8,670 nt of DNA from Gemmatimonadota bacterium (GTDB taxonomy: Bacteria > Gemmatimonadota > Gemmatimonadetes > Gemmatimonadales > Gemmatimonadaceae). The position numbers were made by a program, and so were the translations under genes. The notes beneath the pieces were generated by a model, which did not search any database, was not told where the DNA came from, and saw nothing but the letters and a program-made list of their open reading frames with translations. The stretch covers positions 1 to 8,670 of the forward strand of contig PLMM01000403.1 in assembly GCA_003142495.1 (NCBI GenBank), in the 5' to 3' direction. This document shows, piece by piece, positions 1 to 6,660 of the stretch (within the stretch, counting starts at the first letter, position 1; the number at the start of each line of letters is the position of its first letter).

Positions 1-406
1 TCAGCCACGCGAACGCCGCGCGCACATCCTTCGACTCGTTCCATCCAAAGCTATGGCTCGACGCCGAGGATTGACCGTGACCGCGAAAGTCGATCGTGAG
101 CGTCGTGTAACCCCGCACGGCGAGCCAGGCGGCGTTGTCAGCGGTCTGCTCGCGCGATGCCCCGTTGCCGTGCAGCAGCAATACCGCAGGCGCATCCACT
201 CTTCGCCCCGGCCGGAAGGTCGCGGCAAGCGAGAGCCCATCGGCCGTCACGATCGTCAAATCCTGTGCGGGAGCTCGTGCCGGCTCGACTGCCGAATGCG
301 TGGACCGCATGAGCAGCGATCCGATCAGCCAACTGATGACCAACATGCCCACCACGAGCACGAGCAGCGTAGCCGGAACGCCAAGGCACCACGGGCTCGC
401 ACTCAC
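1..406 (-). CDS. Membrane-anchored alpha/beta hydrolase (partial, 3' end outside window)
   Basis: The translated minus strand gives 135 residues of an alpha/beta-hydrolase before the frame leaves the window at position 1. Residues about 13-33 form a hydrophobic helix (LLVLVVGMLVISWLIGSLLM), probably a signal anchor that leaves the catalytic domain outside the cytoplasm. The fold follows: strand AVLLLHGNGASR (about 74-85) with the HGNG oxyanion-hole motif, then TTLTIDFRGHGQS (about 101-113), a typical strand and turn of this family. The nucleophile elbow (GxSxG), acid and His lie beyond the window, so catalysis cannot be checked. I chose the GTG at 404-406 because GGAGAG lies about 5 nt upstream and an in-frame TAA sits at 428-430. 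The gene is divergent from the ABC operon. The substrate is unknown; relatives are usually called alpha/beta hydrolases or dienelactone-hydrolase-like peptidases/esterases. Confidence 0.85.
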   Translation of the reverse strand, partial: MSASPWCLGVPATLLVLVVGMLVISWLIGSLLMRSTHSAVEPARAPAQDLTIVTADGLSLAATFRPGRRVDAPAVLLLHGNGASREQTADNAAWLAVRGYTTLTIDFRGHGQSSASSHSFGWNESKDVRAAFAWL

Positions 407-439
407 GATGCTCTCCAGTCGTTCAAGTTAGGATTCACC

Positions 440-499
440 ATGTCCGCTCCCGGGACGTCTCGCTCGATCATCCCTCCTTCCGCCCCACCGATTTCGTGA
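440..499 (+). CDS. Possible 19-codon upstream ORF coupled to the ABC ATPase gene
   Basis: An ATG at 440 is preceded by AGGA (430-433) with 6 nt spacing. It opens a 19-residue proline-rich ORF (MSAPGTSRSIIPPSAPPIS). Its TGA (497-499) overlaps the GTG start of the ABC ATPase (496-498) in a GTGA arrangement. The ATPase start itself is preceded only by pyrimidine-rich sequence with no Shine-Dalgarno, so translation may arrive by coupling from this ORF. The two Pro-Pro pairs (residues 12-13 and 16-17) are the kind of sequence that slows ribosomes. I see no homology, and the ORF could be chance. Confidence 0.25.
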   Translation: MSAPGTSRSIIPPSAPPIS

Positions 500-1248
500 T
501 CGACGTCGAGAGGCTCACCAAAAGCTACGGCGACTTCGAGGCCGTGCGAGGGCTGACGTTCACCGTCGCCCCCGGCGAAGTGCTCGGCCTCGTGGGCCCC
601 AATGGCGCCGGCAAGACGACCACGCTTCGCAGCATTGCCGGCATCATCGTGCCCACCAGCGGCACCGTGCGCGTGGGCGGTTTCGACATCGCGACGTCGC
701 CCGAGCGCGCGAAGGCGCTCCTCGCGTTCATCCCCGACGAGCCGCAGCTCTTCGAGCATCTCACCGTCGAAGAGCACCTCCGCTTCATCGGGCGCCTCTA
801 CGGTGTCGCCGACGCGCCCGCGCGCATCGAACCGCTGCTCATCGAGATGGAGCTGCTCGAGAAGCGCGGCGCGCTCCCCGCCACGCTCTCCCGCGGAATG
901 CGCCAGAAGCTCGCGATCGCCTGCGGCCTCCTCCACGCGCCGTCGGCGCTCCTCCTCGACGAGCCGCTCACGGGGCTCGATCCCGCCGGAATGCGCCGCA
1001 TGAAATCCACGATAGCCGCCCGCGCGCGCGCCGGCGCCGCCGTCGTTCTCAGCTCGCATCTCCTGCATCTCGTCGAAGAGCTCTGCACGCGCCTCCTCGT
1101 CATGCAGCGGGGCCGGGTGATCGCGATCGGCACGCTCGCCGAAATAGTAGCAGAACGTCCCGATTTGAGCGGGCGCGCGCTCGAGGACGTCTTCCTCGCG
1201 CTCATTGACGAGGGCGAGCGCGACGACTCGAGGCGCGCGCCCGCATGA
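496..1248 (+). CDS. ABC transporter ATP-binding protein (ABC-2/exporter type)
   Basis: This 250-residue ATPase is a single nucleotide-binding domain of the NatA/EcsA type that powers the adjacent permease at the inner face of the cytoplasmic membrane. Visible motifs are Walker A GPNGAGKT (34-41), Q-loop region IPDEPQLFEHLT (79-90), signature LSRGMRQKL (131-139, the variant form usual in this class), Walker B ALLLDEP (151-157) with catalytic E156, D-loop LTGLD (158-162) and switch histidine H188 in SSH. The position that usually holds the Q-loop glutamine seems to be D81 or is shifted to Q84; acidic residues there occur in other exporters. The start is GTG 496, where the protein begins in the usual way (IDVERLTKSYG); there is no clear RBS. 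The gene overlaps the permease start by ATGA at 1245-1248, so the two are coupled. The substrate cannot be inferred. Confidence 0.93.
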   Translation: MIDVERLTKSYGDFEAVRGLTFTVAPGEVLGLVGPNGAGKTTTLRSIAGIIVPTSGTVRVGGFDIATSPERAKALLAFIPDEPQLFEHLTVEEHLRFIGRLYGVADAPARIEPLLIEMELLEKRGALPATLSRGMRQKLAIACGLLHAPSALLLDEPLTGLDPAGMRRMKSTIAARARAGAAVVLSSHLLHLVEELCTRLLVMQRGRVIAIGTLAEIVAERPDLSGRALEDVFLALIDEGERDDSRRAPA

Positions 1249-2975
1249 ACGACGCGCTCCGCTACCTGCTCTGGCACAGCGCGCGCAATCGCCTGCGCGG
1301 GCAGCTCGCGCGCCTCAAACGCCCGCGCTATCTGCTCGCCGTGCTCGCCGGCGCGCTCTACTTCGGCACGCTGCTCTTCAACTCGCAGATGCCCAGCCCG
1401 CTCTCCGGCTCCACCTCCAGCGCACTCGGACAGCTCATCTACACCGCCGTCATCTTCGTCACCATCGCAAGCGGCTGGGTGCTGGGCAGCGATCGGCCGG
1501 CGCTGGTGTTCTCGGAGGCCGAGGTGCAGCTGCTGTTTCCGGCGCCGCTCAAGCGGGCGGCGCTGGTACGATATAAGGTGGCGCAAGCGCAGATCGTCGT
1601 GCTCTTCAGCGTGCTCGTATGGGTGATTCTGCTCAGGCGCGGCGGCACGACGCTCCCGTTCTGGATGCGCGCGATCTCGCTCTGGATCATCCTGTCGACG
1701 ATGTATCTGCATCGCGTGGGCGCGTCGCTCGTGCGCACGAGCGCGGTGTCGCACGGCTCGCGCGGGGTGCGCAGGAATCTCATCCCGATCGTGATCGTGG
1801 CGACGACGGTACTGATCGTCGGCTGGACGGTGGTGCGCGCGATACCATCCGTGCGCGCGGCGATGCTGCTAGGCGAGGGGGGCGAGGCGCTCGCGCGACT
1901 CACCACGAGCCAGCCGCTCGCGGCCATCCTCTTCCCCTTTCACCTGCTGGTCGCGCCGCTCTTCGCCGACAGCTCGAGGCACTGGCTCGTTGCGGTCCTT
2001 CCGGCGTTTGCGCTAATGGCGCTGCACTACCCGTGGGTGACGCACACCGACGCGGCGTTCGAGGAAGCCGTTGCCGATGCGGCGGCGAAGCGGGCGCGCG
2101 CGATGGCGGCGACGCGAAATCCGCGCCGGCGGTCGGTCGCGATCGCGGAGGGGGCGGTGCCGAAGCCGTGGTTCGCGCTGGCGCCATCGGGGCACCCTGC
2201 AATAGCGATCATCTGGAAGAACGTGCTCGCGTACACGCGCGCGCTCAGGCTCACGACGCTCGCGCTCCTCGTCTGCGGCGTGCTCGTGATCGGCACCGCG
2301 GTGTACTCGGAGGTTGGCGACTGGAGCGAGCTCGCGTCGATCGGCGAGATGCTGTGCGCGATCCCGCTCGTCATGCTCGTCATCCTCGGGCCCGGCTTCG
2401 TGCGCGCCGACCTGCGGCAGGATCTGTTGCAGCTCGATCAGCTTCGCAGCTACCCGCTGCGGGGCTCGACGATCGTGGCGGCCGAGATTGCGAGTACGGC
2501 GGTGATTCTCACGGCGATGCAGTATTTGCTGCTCGCCCTCGCTGCCTCGCTCGCCGCGTTCGACTCGCACGCACCAGTGCCAATCGCTCCCGCGGTGCTG
2601 ATCGCGCTCGTCGCTCTTCCCACGCTCAACGCGATCTCGCTCACGGTCGCGAACGGCGCCGCGCTCCTCTTCCCCGGATGGGTGCGGCTCGGCGACGGGC
2701 GCGCCGCCGGGATCGAGGCGATGGGGCAGAACGTGCTGGCGATCCTCGTCTCGCTCATCGTGACGCTACTCGCGATGTTCCTGCCGCTCGTCGTCGCGAC
2801 GCTGGTCGCGAGCGGCGTGAGCGCTGCTGCGTCGCGATCGTTGAATGCGTGGGCATTCGTCCCCGCGGCGCCGATCGGCGCGCTCGTCGCGTTCGGCGAG
2901 CTGTGGCTGGTGATCAAGTGGCTCGGTCGCGCGTTCGCGCGCACGGATCTCGCGCAGATCGAGCCTCCAGGGTGA
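1245..2975 (+). CDS. ABC exporter permease (putative ABC_export family)
   Basis: This 576-residue polytopic membrane protein is the transmembrane partner of the preceding ATPase. It begins with an amphipathic, Arg-rich cytosolic segment ending in LKRPRYL (24-30), then about ten hydrophobic stretches, including roughly 31-46, 61-82, 114-131, 142-156, 180-200, 224-240, 246-262, 334-354, 369-384, 410-438, 446-470, 497-525 and 540-560. Two cytosolic signatures stand out: SEAEVQLLFPAPLKR (90-104) and FVRADLRQDLLQLDQLRSYP (385-404). The first resembles the family Pfam calls putative ABC exporter (PF16962, from memory). A charged loop at about 264-300 contains many Ala/Arg residues. The ATG start overlaps the ATPase stop in ATGA, so translation is coupled. 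The two genes look like a complete exporter with homodimeric or pseudo-dimeric assembly. No substrate gene lies next to it. Confidence 0.88.
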   Translation: MNDALRYLLWHSARNRLRGQLARLKRPRYLLAVLAGALYFGTLLFNSQMPSPLSGSTSSALGQLIYTAVIFVTIASGWVLGSDRPALVFSEAEVQLLFPAPLKRAALVRYKVAQAQIVVLFSVLVWVILLRRGGTTLPFWMRAISLWIILSTMYLHRVGASLVRTSAVSHGSRGVRRNLIPIVIVATTVLIVGWTVVRAIPSVRAAMLLGEGGEALARLTTSQPLAAILFPFHLLVAPLFADSSRHWLVAVLPAFALMALHYPWVTHTDAAFEEAVADAAAKRARAMAATRNPRRRSVAIAEGAVPKPWFALAPSGHPAIAIIWKNVLAYTRALRLTTLALLVCGVLVIGTAVYSEVGDWSELASIGEMLCAIPLVMLVILGPGFVRADLRQDLLQLDQLRSYPLRGSTIVAAEIASTAVILTAMQYLLLALAASLAAFDSHAPVPIAPAVLIALVALPTLNAISLTVANGAALLFPGWVRLGDGRAAGIEAMGQNVLAILVSLIVTLLAMFLPLVVATLVASGVSAAASRSLNAWAFVPAAPIGALVAFGELWLVIKWLGRAFARTDLAQIEPPG

Positions 2976-2984
2976 CGCCCCTGG
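2967..2984 (+). terminator. Hairpin at the end of the ABC operon
   Basis: A perfect 6-bp inverted repeat, CCAGGG (2967-2972) and CCCTGG (2979-2984), encloses a 6-nt loop that contains the permease TGA stop. It could act as a 3' mRNA end or stabilising hairpin for the ABC operon. There is no T-tract after it, so an intrinsic terminator is only a weak call. Confidence 0.25.
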
Positions 2985-2988
2985 TCAA

Positions 2989-2998
2989 TACCATGGTA
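2989..2998. promoter_or_regulatory. 10-bp perfect palindrome next to the VOC promoter
   Basis: TACCATGGTA is a perfect palindrome whose edge lies 3 nt upstream of the putative -35 box at 3002. The position suits an operator or activator site for the VOC gene. No regulator gene lies nearby, and a 10-bp palindrome can occur by chance. Confidence 0.25.
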
Positions 2999-3001
2999 CG
3001 C

Positions 3002-3030
3002 TTGTCGCGCCAGGCACTCTCCGATAGCAT
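3002..3030 (+). promoter_or_regulatory. Sigma70-like promoter for the VOC gene
   Basis: The -35 box is TTGTCG (3002-3007, 4/6 to TTGACA), the spacer is 17 bp, and the -10 box is TAGCAT (3025-3030, 4/6 to TATAAT). Transcription would start near 3037, giving about 40 nt of leader before the GTG at 3078. The call is strengthened by a near-copy of the element upstream of kimA (3506-3534) with the same spacer length, identical TAGCAT and a shared CTCCG just before it. Confidence 0.45.
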
Positions 3031-3077
3031 GATTCAACCGGCTCCACCTACATACATCGATCGAGGCTACGCGAATA

Positions 3078-3440
3078 GTGGCGACATCAATTGTGCGGAT
3101 CATCCTGTACGTGCAGGAGATCCCGAAAGTGGCCCGCTTCTACGAGCGGTATTTCGGCATGAGATCCCTTCCCTCCGACAACAAGGCGTGGCTCGAGCTG
3201 GCGAGCGACGGCGGCGGTTGCGTCCTCGCGCTCCATCAGGCGAGCCGCGCGCAGAAGAGCGGCGCGGCGATGAAGATCGTGTTCGGGGTGCCGGACGTGC
3301 AGAGCTTCGTGCTCGCGTGCGAGAAGGATGGATTGAAGTTCGGCCCCGTCCACGATGTTGGTGAGCTGCACTTTGCCAACGTGAAGGATCCGGCGGGGAA
3401 TTCGGTGCAGATATCGAATCGCGTGACGTCGCTGCCGTAA
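3078..3440 (+). CDS. VOC superfamily (glyoxalase/bleomycin-resistance-like) protein
   Basis: This 120-residue protein has one VOC module pair. The first beta-alpha unit is IVRIILYVQEIPKVARFYER (5-24) followed by YFGM. The second unit is MKIVFGVPDVQSFVLACE (65-82), ending in the characteristic FANVKDPAGNSVQIS (99-113). VOC proteins bind a divalent metal or a small hydrophobic ligand and include glyoxalase I, dioxygenases and antibiotic-binding proteins. The usual first-strand His/Gln appears to be R7 or missing, and the final-strand Glu ligand (G-N-x-x-E) is Q111, so a metal-dependent enzyme is doubtful; H53 and E40 are other polar candidates. The start is GTG 3078; GAGG at 3063-3066 is a somewhat distant RBS (11 nt). 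GTG 3093 would remove part of the first strand. The gene is monocistronic, with its own promoter. Cytosolic; substrate unknown. Confidence 0.85.
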   Translation: MATSIVRIILYVQEIPKVARFYERYFGMRSLPSDNKAWLELASDGGGCVLALHQASRAQKSGAAMKIVFGVPDVQSFVLACEKDGLKFGPVHDVGELHFANVKDPAGNSVQISNRVTSLP

Positions 3441-3505
3441 GTGCACGTGGCCACATGGAGCACGCGCACGAGGCTGGCGGGCCGAATGGCTGGCGTGCCG
3501 CTAGC
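3441..3505. repeat. Repeats upstream of the kimA promoter
   Basis: The stretch between the VOC stop and the kimA -35 box holds a direct repeat GGCTGGCG at 3472-3479 and 3488-3495 (16-nt period). It also has palindromes GTGCAC (3441-3446) and GTGGCCAC (3447-3454). GGAGCAC (3457-3463) is exactly complementary in inverted orientation to GTGCTCC at 3521-3527, inside the promoter spacer. They could be regulator sites or the end of the VOC transcript. No T-tract or c-di-AMP riboswitch-like structure is evident. Confidence 0.25.
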
Positions 3506-3534
3506 TTGCCGAGACCGAAGGTGCTCCGTAGCAT
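3506..3534 (+). promoter_or_regulatory. Sigma70-like promoter for kimA, close to the start codon
   Basis: The -35 box is TTGCCG (3506-3511), followed by a 17-bp spacer and the -10 box TAGCAT (3529-3534). The element matches the VOC promoter at 3002-3030 in the -35 (TTGYCG, both preceded by GC), in spacer length, in the -10 and in CTCCG upstream of the -10. A start 6-8 nt downstream of the -10 would fall at about 3541, only some 5-7 nt before the ATG at 3547, so the mRNA would be almost leaderless. Confidence 0.45.
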
Positions 3535-3546
3535 CTACCGCAGGAT

Positions 3547-5544
3547 ATGGCCTCTACATTCGTTCGTGTTAAGCGGCTGTTGGTTGGCCGCCCTCTCGCC
3601 TCAGAACGGCTCGAAGATCAGAAACTGAGTAAGACGACGGCGCTCGCCGTTTTGTCTTCCGACGCCATCTCGTCCGTTGCCTATGCGACGGAGCAGATAC
3701 TCTTCGTCCTCGCCGTGCTCCCCGGCGTCGCGGCGTCGACGTACGTCTTTCGCATCTCGGTGGTCATCGTCGCCCTGCTGGTGCTCGTGGGGCTTTCGTA
3801 CCGCCAGACGATCTTCGCGTACCCCGGAGGCGGCGGTTCCTTCACCGTTGCGAAGGAGAATCTCGGGGTCAGCTCCGGGCTCATCGCGGCGGCGGCGTTG
3901 CTCACCGATTACGTGCTCACCGTCTCCGTGTCTATCTCGAGCGGTGTCGCGGCCATGACGTCTGCGTATCCGGCGTTCGCGAGCTATCGCGTGTCGATCT
4001 GCATCGGCGCGATCGTTCTGCTCACGCTCGTGAATCTTCGCGGCGTTCGCGAGTCGGGTGCCGCGTTTCGCCTGCCGACGTATCTGTTCATCGTGATGAT
4101 GTTGGCGCTGATCGGCGTCGGCCTTTACCGGCTCGCGATGGGGCACGCGCCCGCGCCGGTGGCCGGGCCCCTACACATCGATCCGGTGTCGGCGCGACAG
4201 ACGATGGCCGCGCCGGTCGCCTTCGCCTTTCTCTATCTCATGATGCGTGGCTTTGCCGAAGGATGCTCGGCCATGACCGGCACGGAGGCGATCTCGAACG
4301 GCATCACGGCCTTTCGCGCGCCCGCGCCGACCAACGCGGCGAAGACACTGGGATGGATGGTGGCGATCCTCGCCGTCTTTTTCCTGGGGGTGAGTTGGCT
4401 CGCACAGGAATACGCCGTGATGCCAACCCAGAGCGAGACCGTGCTGTCGCAGCTCGGCCGGCACATTTTCGGGATGGGGAAAATCTACTTCGTCTTCCAG
4501 TACGCGACGTTCGCGATACTCGTGCTCGCGGCGAACACGGCATTTGCCGATTTCCCGCGGCTCTCGAGCATTCTCGCGAGCGAGCGCTTCATGCCTCGGC
4601 AGCTCGCGGCGCGCGGCGATCGGCTCGCGTTCTCGAATGGCATCGTGATGCTGGCGCTCGTTGCGATCCTTCTCGTGTGGATCTTCAATGCGCAGACGAC
4701 CGCGCTCATTCCGCTCTACGCGATCGGCGTATTCGTGTGCTTCACGCTGTCGCAGGCGGGGATGGTGCGCCACTGGTTCACCACGCGCGAGCCTGGATGG
4801 AAGTGGAAAGCGACACTCAACGGCATGGGCGCGATCGCGACGGGGATCGTGTCGATCGTCCAGGTGGTGACGAAGTTCACGTCGGGGGCGTGGATCGTCG
4901 TCGTGCTGATCCCACTGATCATCCTCCTCCTGCGCGCCATTCACGAGCACTATCGGCTGTTCGCGGAGGAGGTGAAGTTCGTCGGCCATAGCCCAATCGT
5001 CCCGCTTCATCACACCGTCGTCGTGCCGATCAGCGCGGTTACGAAGGCCACCTCCGGTGCGCTCGTCTATGCGACGATGATCAGTGCCGATGTGCATGCC
5101 ATCTATATCGATCTCGATCACACCGCGACGGCACAGCTGCGCGCGGACTGGGCCGCCTGGGACATTGGCATCGACCTCGTGGTGATCGATTCACCATTTC
5201 GCTCCGTGCTGACTCCGATGGTGCAGTACGTCGAGAATTTGCGCCGCGACGCGCCGGGTGAGCTGGTGACGGTCGTCGTGCCAGAGATCGTTCCAAACCG
5301 CTGGTGGGAGCACTTCCTCCACAACAAGACGGCGCTGTACATCCGCACTGCATTTCTCTTCAAGCCCAACGTCGTCGTCACGGCCGTGCCGTTCCACCTC
5401 GGCCATGCCGCGCGACTTCGCGATCGATTCGACTACGATGAACAGCTGGACGAATCGCTCGACGAGGATATGCGCATGACTCGAGAGATGATGCTAATGG
5501 ATCAAGAGAAGGAGCCGCCGCCCGAGAAGCCGACGCCTGCCTGA
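3547..5544 (+). CDS. kimA: KimA-like potassium/proton symporter (APC/KUP superfamily)
   Basis: This 665-residue inner-membrane transporter resembles Bacillus subtilis KimA (YdaO), a high-affinity K+ importer coupled to protons. The N-terminus (KRLLVGRPL, then LSSDAISSVAYATEQIL at 36-52) is the family hallmark. Residues recalled as K+ ligands in the KimA structure all have counterparts: D39, Y46, T125, S129, T244, E247 and Y391. About twelve TM segments span 48-465. A cytosolic C-terminal domain follows (about 485-625), with the conserved end HNKTALYIRTAFLF...VVVTAVPFHL. The tail after 630 is acidic, Met-rich and Pro-rich. ATG 3547 is the first start after an in-frame TAG at 3529-3531; AGGA lies only 1 nt before it, too close for a normal RBS. 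It stands alone and converges with the KdpD-like pair. In Firmicutes KimA is inhibited by c-di-AMP; that is not shown here. A generic amino-acid permease is the less likely alternative. Confidence 0.88.
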   Translation: MASTFVRVKRLLVGRPLASERLEDQKLSKTTALAVLSSDAISSVAYATEQILFVLAVLPGVAASTYVFRISVVIVALLVLVGLSYRQTIFAYPGGGGSFTVAKENLGVSSGLIAAAALLTDYVLTVSVSISSGVAAMTSAYPAFASYRVSICIGAIVLLTLVNLRGVRESGAAFRLPTYLFIVMMLALIGVGLYRLAMGHAPAPVAGPLHIDPVSARQTMAAPVAFAFLYLMMRGFAEGCSAMTGTEAISNGITAFRAPAPTNAAKTLGWMVAILAVFFLGVSWLAQEYAVMPTQSETVLSQLGRHIFGMGKIYFVFQYATFAILVLAANTAFADFPRLSSILASERFMPRQLAARGDRLAFSNGIVMLALVAILLVWIFNAQTTALIPLYAIGVFVCFTLSQAGMVRHWFTTREPGWKWKATLNGMGAIATGIVSIVQVVTKFTSGAWIVVVLIPLIILLLRAIHEHYRLFAEEVKFVGHSPIVPLHHTVVVPISAVTKATSGALVYATMISADVHAIYIDLDHTATAQLRADWAAWDIGIDLVVIDSPFRSVLTPMVQYVENLRRDAPGELVTVVVPEIVPNRWWEHFLHNKTALYIRTAFLFKPNVVVTAVPFHLGHAARLRDRFDYDEQLDESLDEDMRMTREMMLMDQEKEPPPEKPTPA

Positions 5545-5550
5545 TCGTTG

Positions 5551-5582
5551 CCCGTGGCTGTCTCGGACTATCGAGTCACGGG
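5551..5582 (+). terminator. Hairpin between the convergent kimA and histidine-kinase-like genes
   Basis: CCCGTGGCT (5551-5559) pairs with AGTCACGGG (5574-5582) over 9 bp, with one G-U pair in the plus-strand RNA (an A-C mismatch in the minus-strand RNA), around a 14-nt loop. It lies 7 nt after the kimA stop and overlaps the last codons of the convergent gene. It is placed for ending the kimA transcript, but no T-tract follows. Confidence 0.35.
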
Positions 5583-6629
5583 AGATGCGCTTTCGGACGG
5601 CAGATCGACGACGGTCACCGCTCCGTCGATCGTGATCGAGCAGCCCTGCGCCTCCAACAGTCTGCGCGCGAGGCGAAGCTCGAGCGATTCCGAACTCGCC
5701 GCGCCCGCGATCATCGGCCGCCTCGTGACGCTGATGCGGATGCGTCCGCGATCGCTCTCGCCCGCGTTGACATCGACGTCCCCATTTTCGGCCGTGTGCG
5801 CGATGGCGTCGACGAGAATCGACGTCATTGCCTCTTGTACGTGTACGGCGTCGACGATCGCGCGCGGCGCGGTATCCGACACGAACGGTCGCAACTGCAC
5901 GTGGGCGACATCGGCGCGCGCCGCTGCAATCGCGAGCGTGGGCCGCAAGAGCTCCGCGAGATTGATCGGCTGCGTGACGATGGAGAGCTCGCCGCGATGG
6001 AGCTGCACCAGCTTCTGCAGCTCGCGCACCTCGGTATCGATCGCGTCCACGGCAGACATGGCGGCGCCGAGCATCTCTTCCTGATTTTCGTTCAGCTCAC
6101 CGAAGGGGCTGGAGAGAAGAATGTGCAGTGGCAGCTGCGCATCCTGCGTTCGCGCGGCGAAGCGCGTGGTAACCGCCTGCAAGAGCTCCTCGATCTCCCT
6201 CGCGCGCTCCAATGCCTCCTTCTCGTGGCGCGAGGCCTCTTCGCGCGCGCGCACGACGGCGCTGCTCAATCCCGCGACCGTCGCCTCGATGTGATCCAGC
6301 TCGTCCACCTCGTGAGCGCCACTATCGTGCGCGCCGGGCGCCCTGATTCCGAGCTCTCGCAGCGCATCGCGTCGAGAGGTCGGCGTCGAGACGGACGTCT
6401 CTCCCCCGATCGACATCTCGTGCCCCGCGAGTCGCTGCACGCGGTGCACGACGTAGCTCGTATTGCGCCAGGATACGACGAGCGACGCGACGGCGGCGAC
6501 CGCCGCCAGAATGATCACGAGCTCCGGCGCCGAGCGTGCGTAGCGTCCCCAGTACGCGAGCGCGGCTACGAGAAATAGTCCAAACACCGCCGGCACGACG
6601 GCGAGAAAGAGGCGCTGACCTATCTTCAT
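5568..6629 (-). CDS. Degenerate histidine kinase (probable pseudokinase) paired with the short KdpD
   Basis: The 353-residue protein has two TM helices (about 7-27 and 35-54) joined by a very short loop, then a HAMP-like and charged coiled-coil region (about 55-155), a DHp-like helix pair (155-215) and a remnant ATPase domain (225-343). In the H-box, TQDAQLPLH (161-169) aligns with SHELRTPLH, which puts Gln162 where the phospho-accepting His should be. The N-box SILVDAIAHT (270-279) has D274 for the Mg-binding Asn. After ISV (299-301) the chain passes almost directly to LELRLARRLLEAQG (316-329), so the DxGxG, F-box and second Gly-rich lid are absent. ATP binding and autophosphorylation are therefore unlikely. 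ATG 6629 has GGAG 8 nt upstream and lies 31 nt after the KdpD stop, so the two genes form an operon. It could act as a scaffold or membrane anchor for KdpD, or be decaying. Confidence 0.8.
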   Translation of the reverse strand: MKIGQRLFLAVVPAVFGLFLVAALAYWGRYARSAPELVIILAAVAAVASLVVSWRNTSYVVHRVQRLAGHEMSIGGETSVSTPTSRRDALRELGIRAPGAHDSGAHEVDELDHIEATVAGLSSAVVRAREEASRHEKEALERAREIEELLQAVTTRFAARTQDAQLPLHILLSSPFGELNENQEEMLGAAMSAVDAIDTEVRELQKLVQLHRGELSIVTQPINLAELLRPTLAIAAARADVAHVQLRPFVSDTAPRAIVDAVHVQEAMTSILVDAIAHTAENGDVDVNAGESDRGRIRISVTRRPMIAGAASSESLELRLARRLLEAQGCSITIDGAVTVVDLPSESASPVTR

Positions 6630-6660
6630 GGCTGACGCTCCACATCGGGCTCTCGTTCGG

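Noticed and set aside
1019..1036. Alternating CG run that might form Z-DNA
   Set aside because: It lies inside the ATPase coding sequence and is explained by Ala/Arg codons in high-GC DNA.
1619..3364. A 581-codon open frame on the plus strand overlapping the permease and VOC genes
   Set aside because: It is an Arg/Ala-rich alternate frame across two genes whose own frames have strong family signatures.
3441..3546. Possible ydaO-type c-di-AMP riboswitch upstream of kimA
   Set aside because: The spacer is only 106 nt, the putative promoter lies next to the ATG, and none of the expected conserved helices can be seen.
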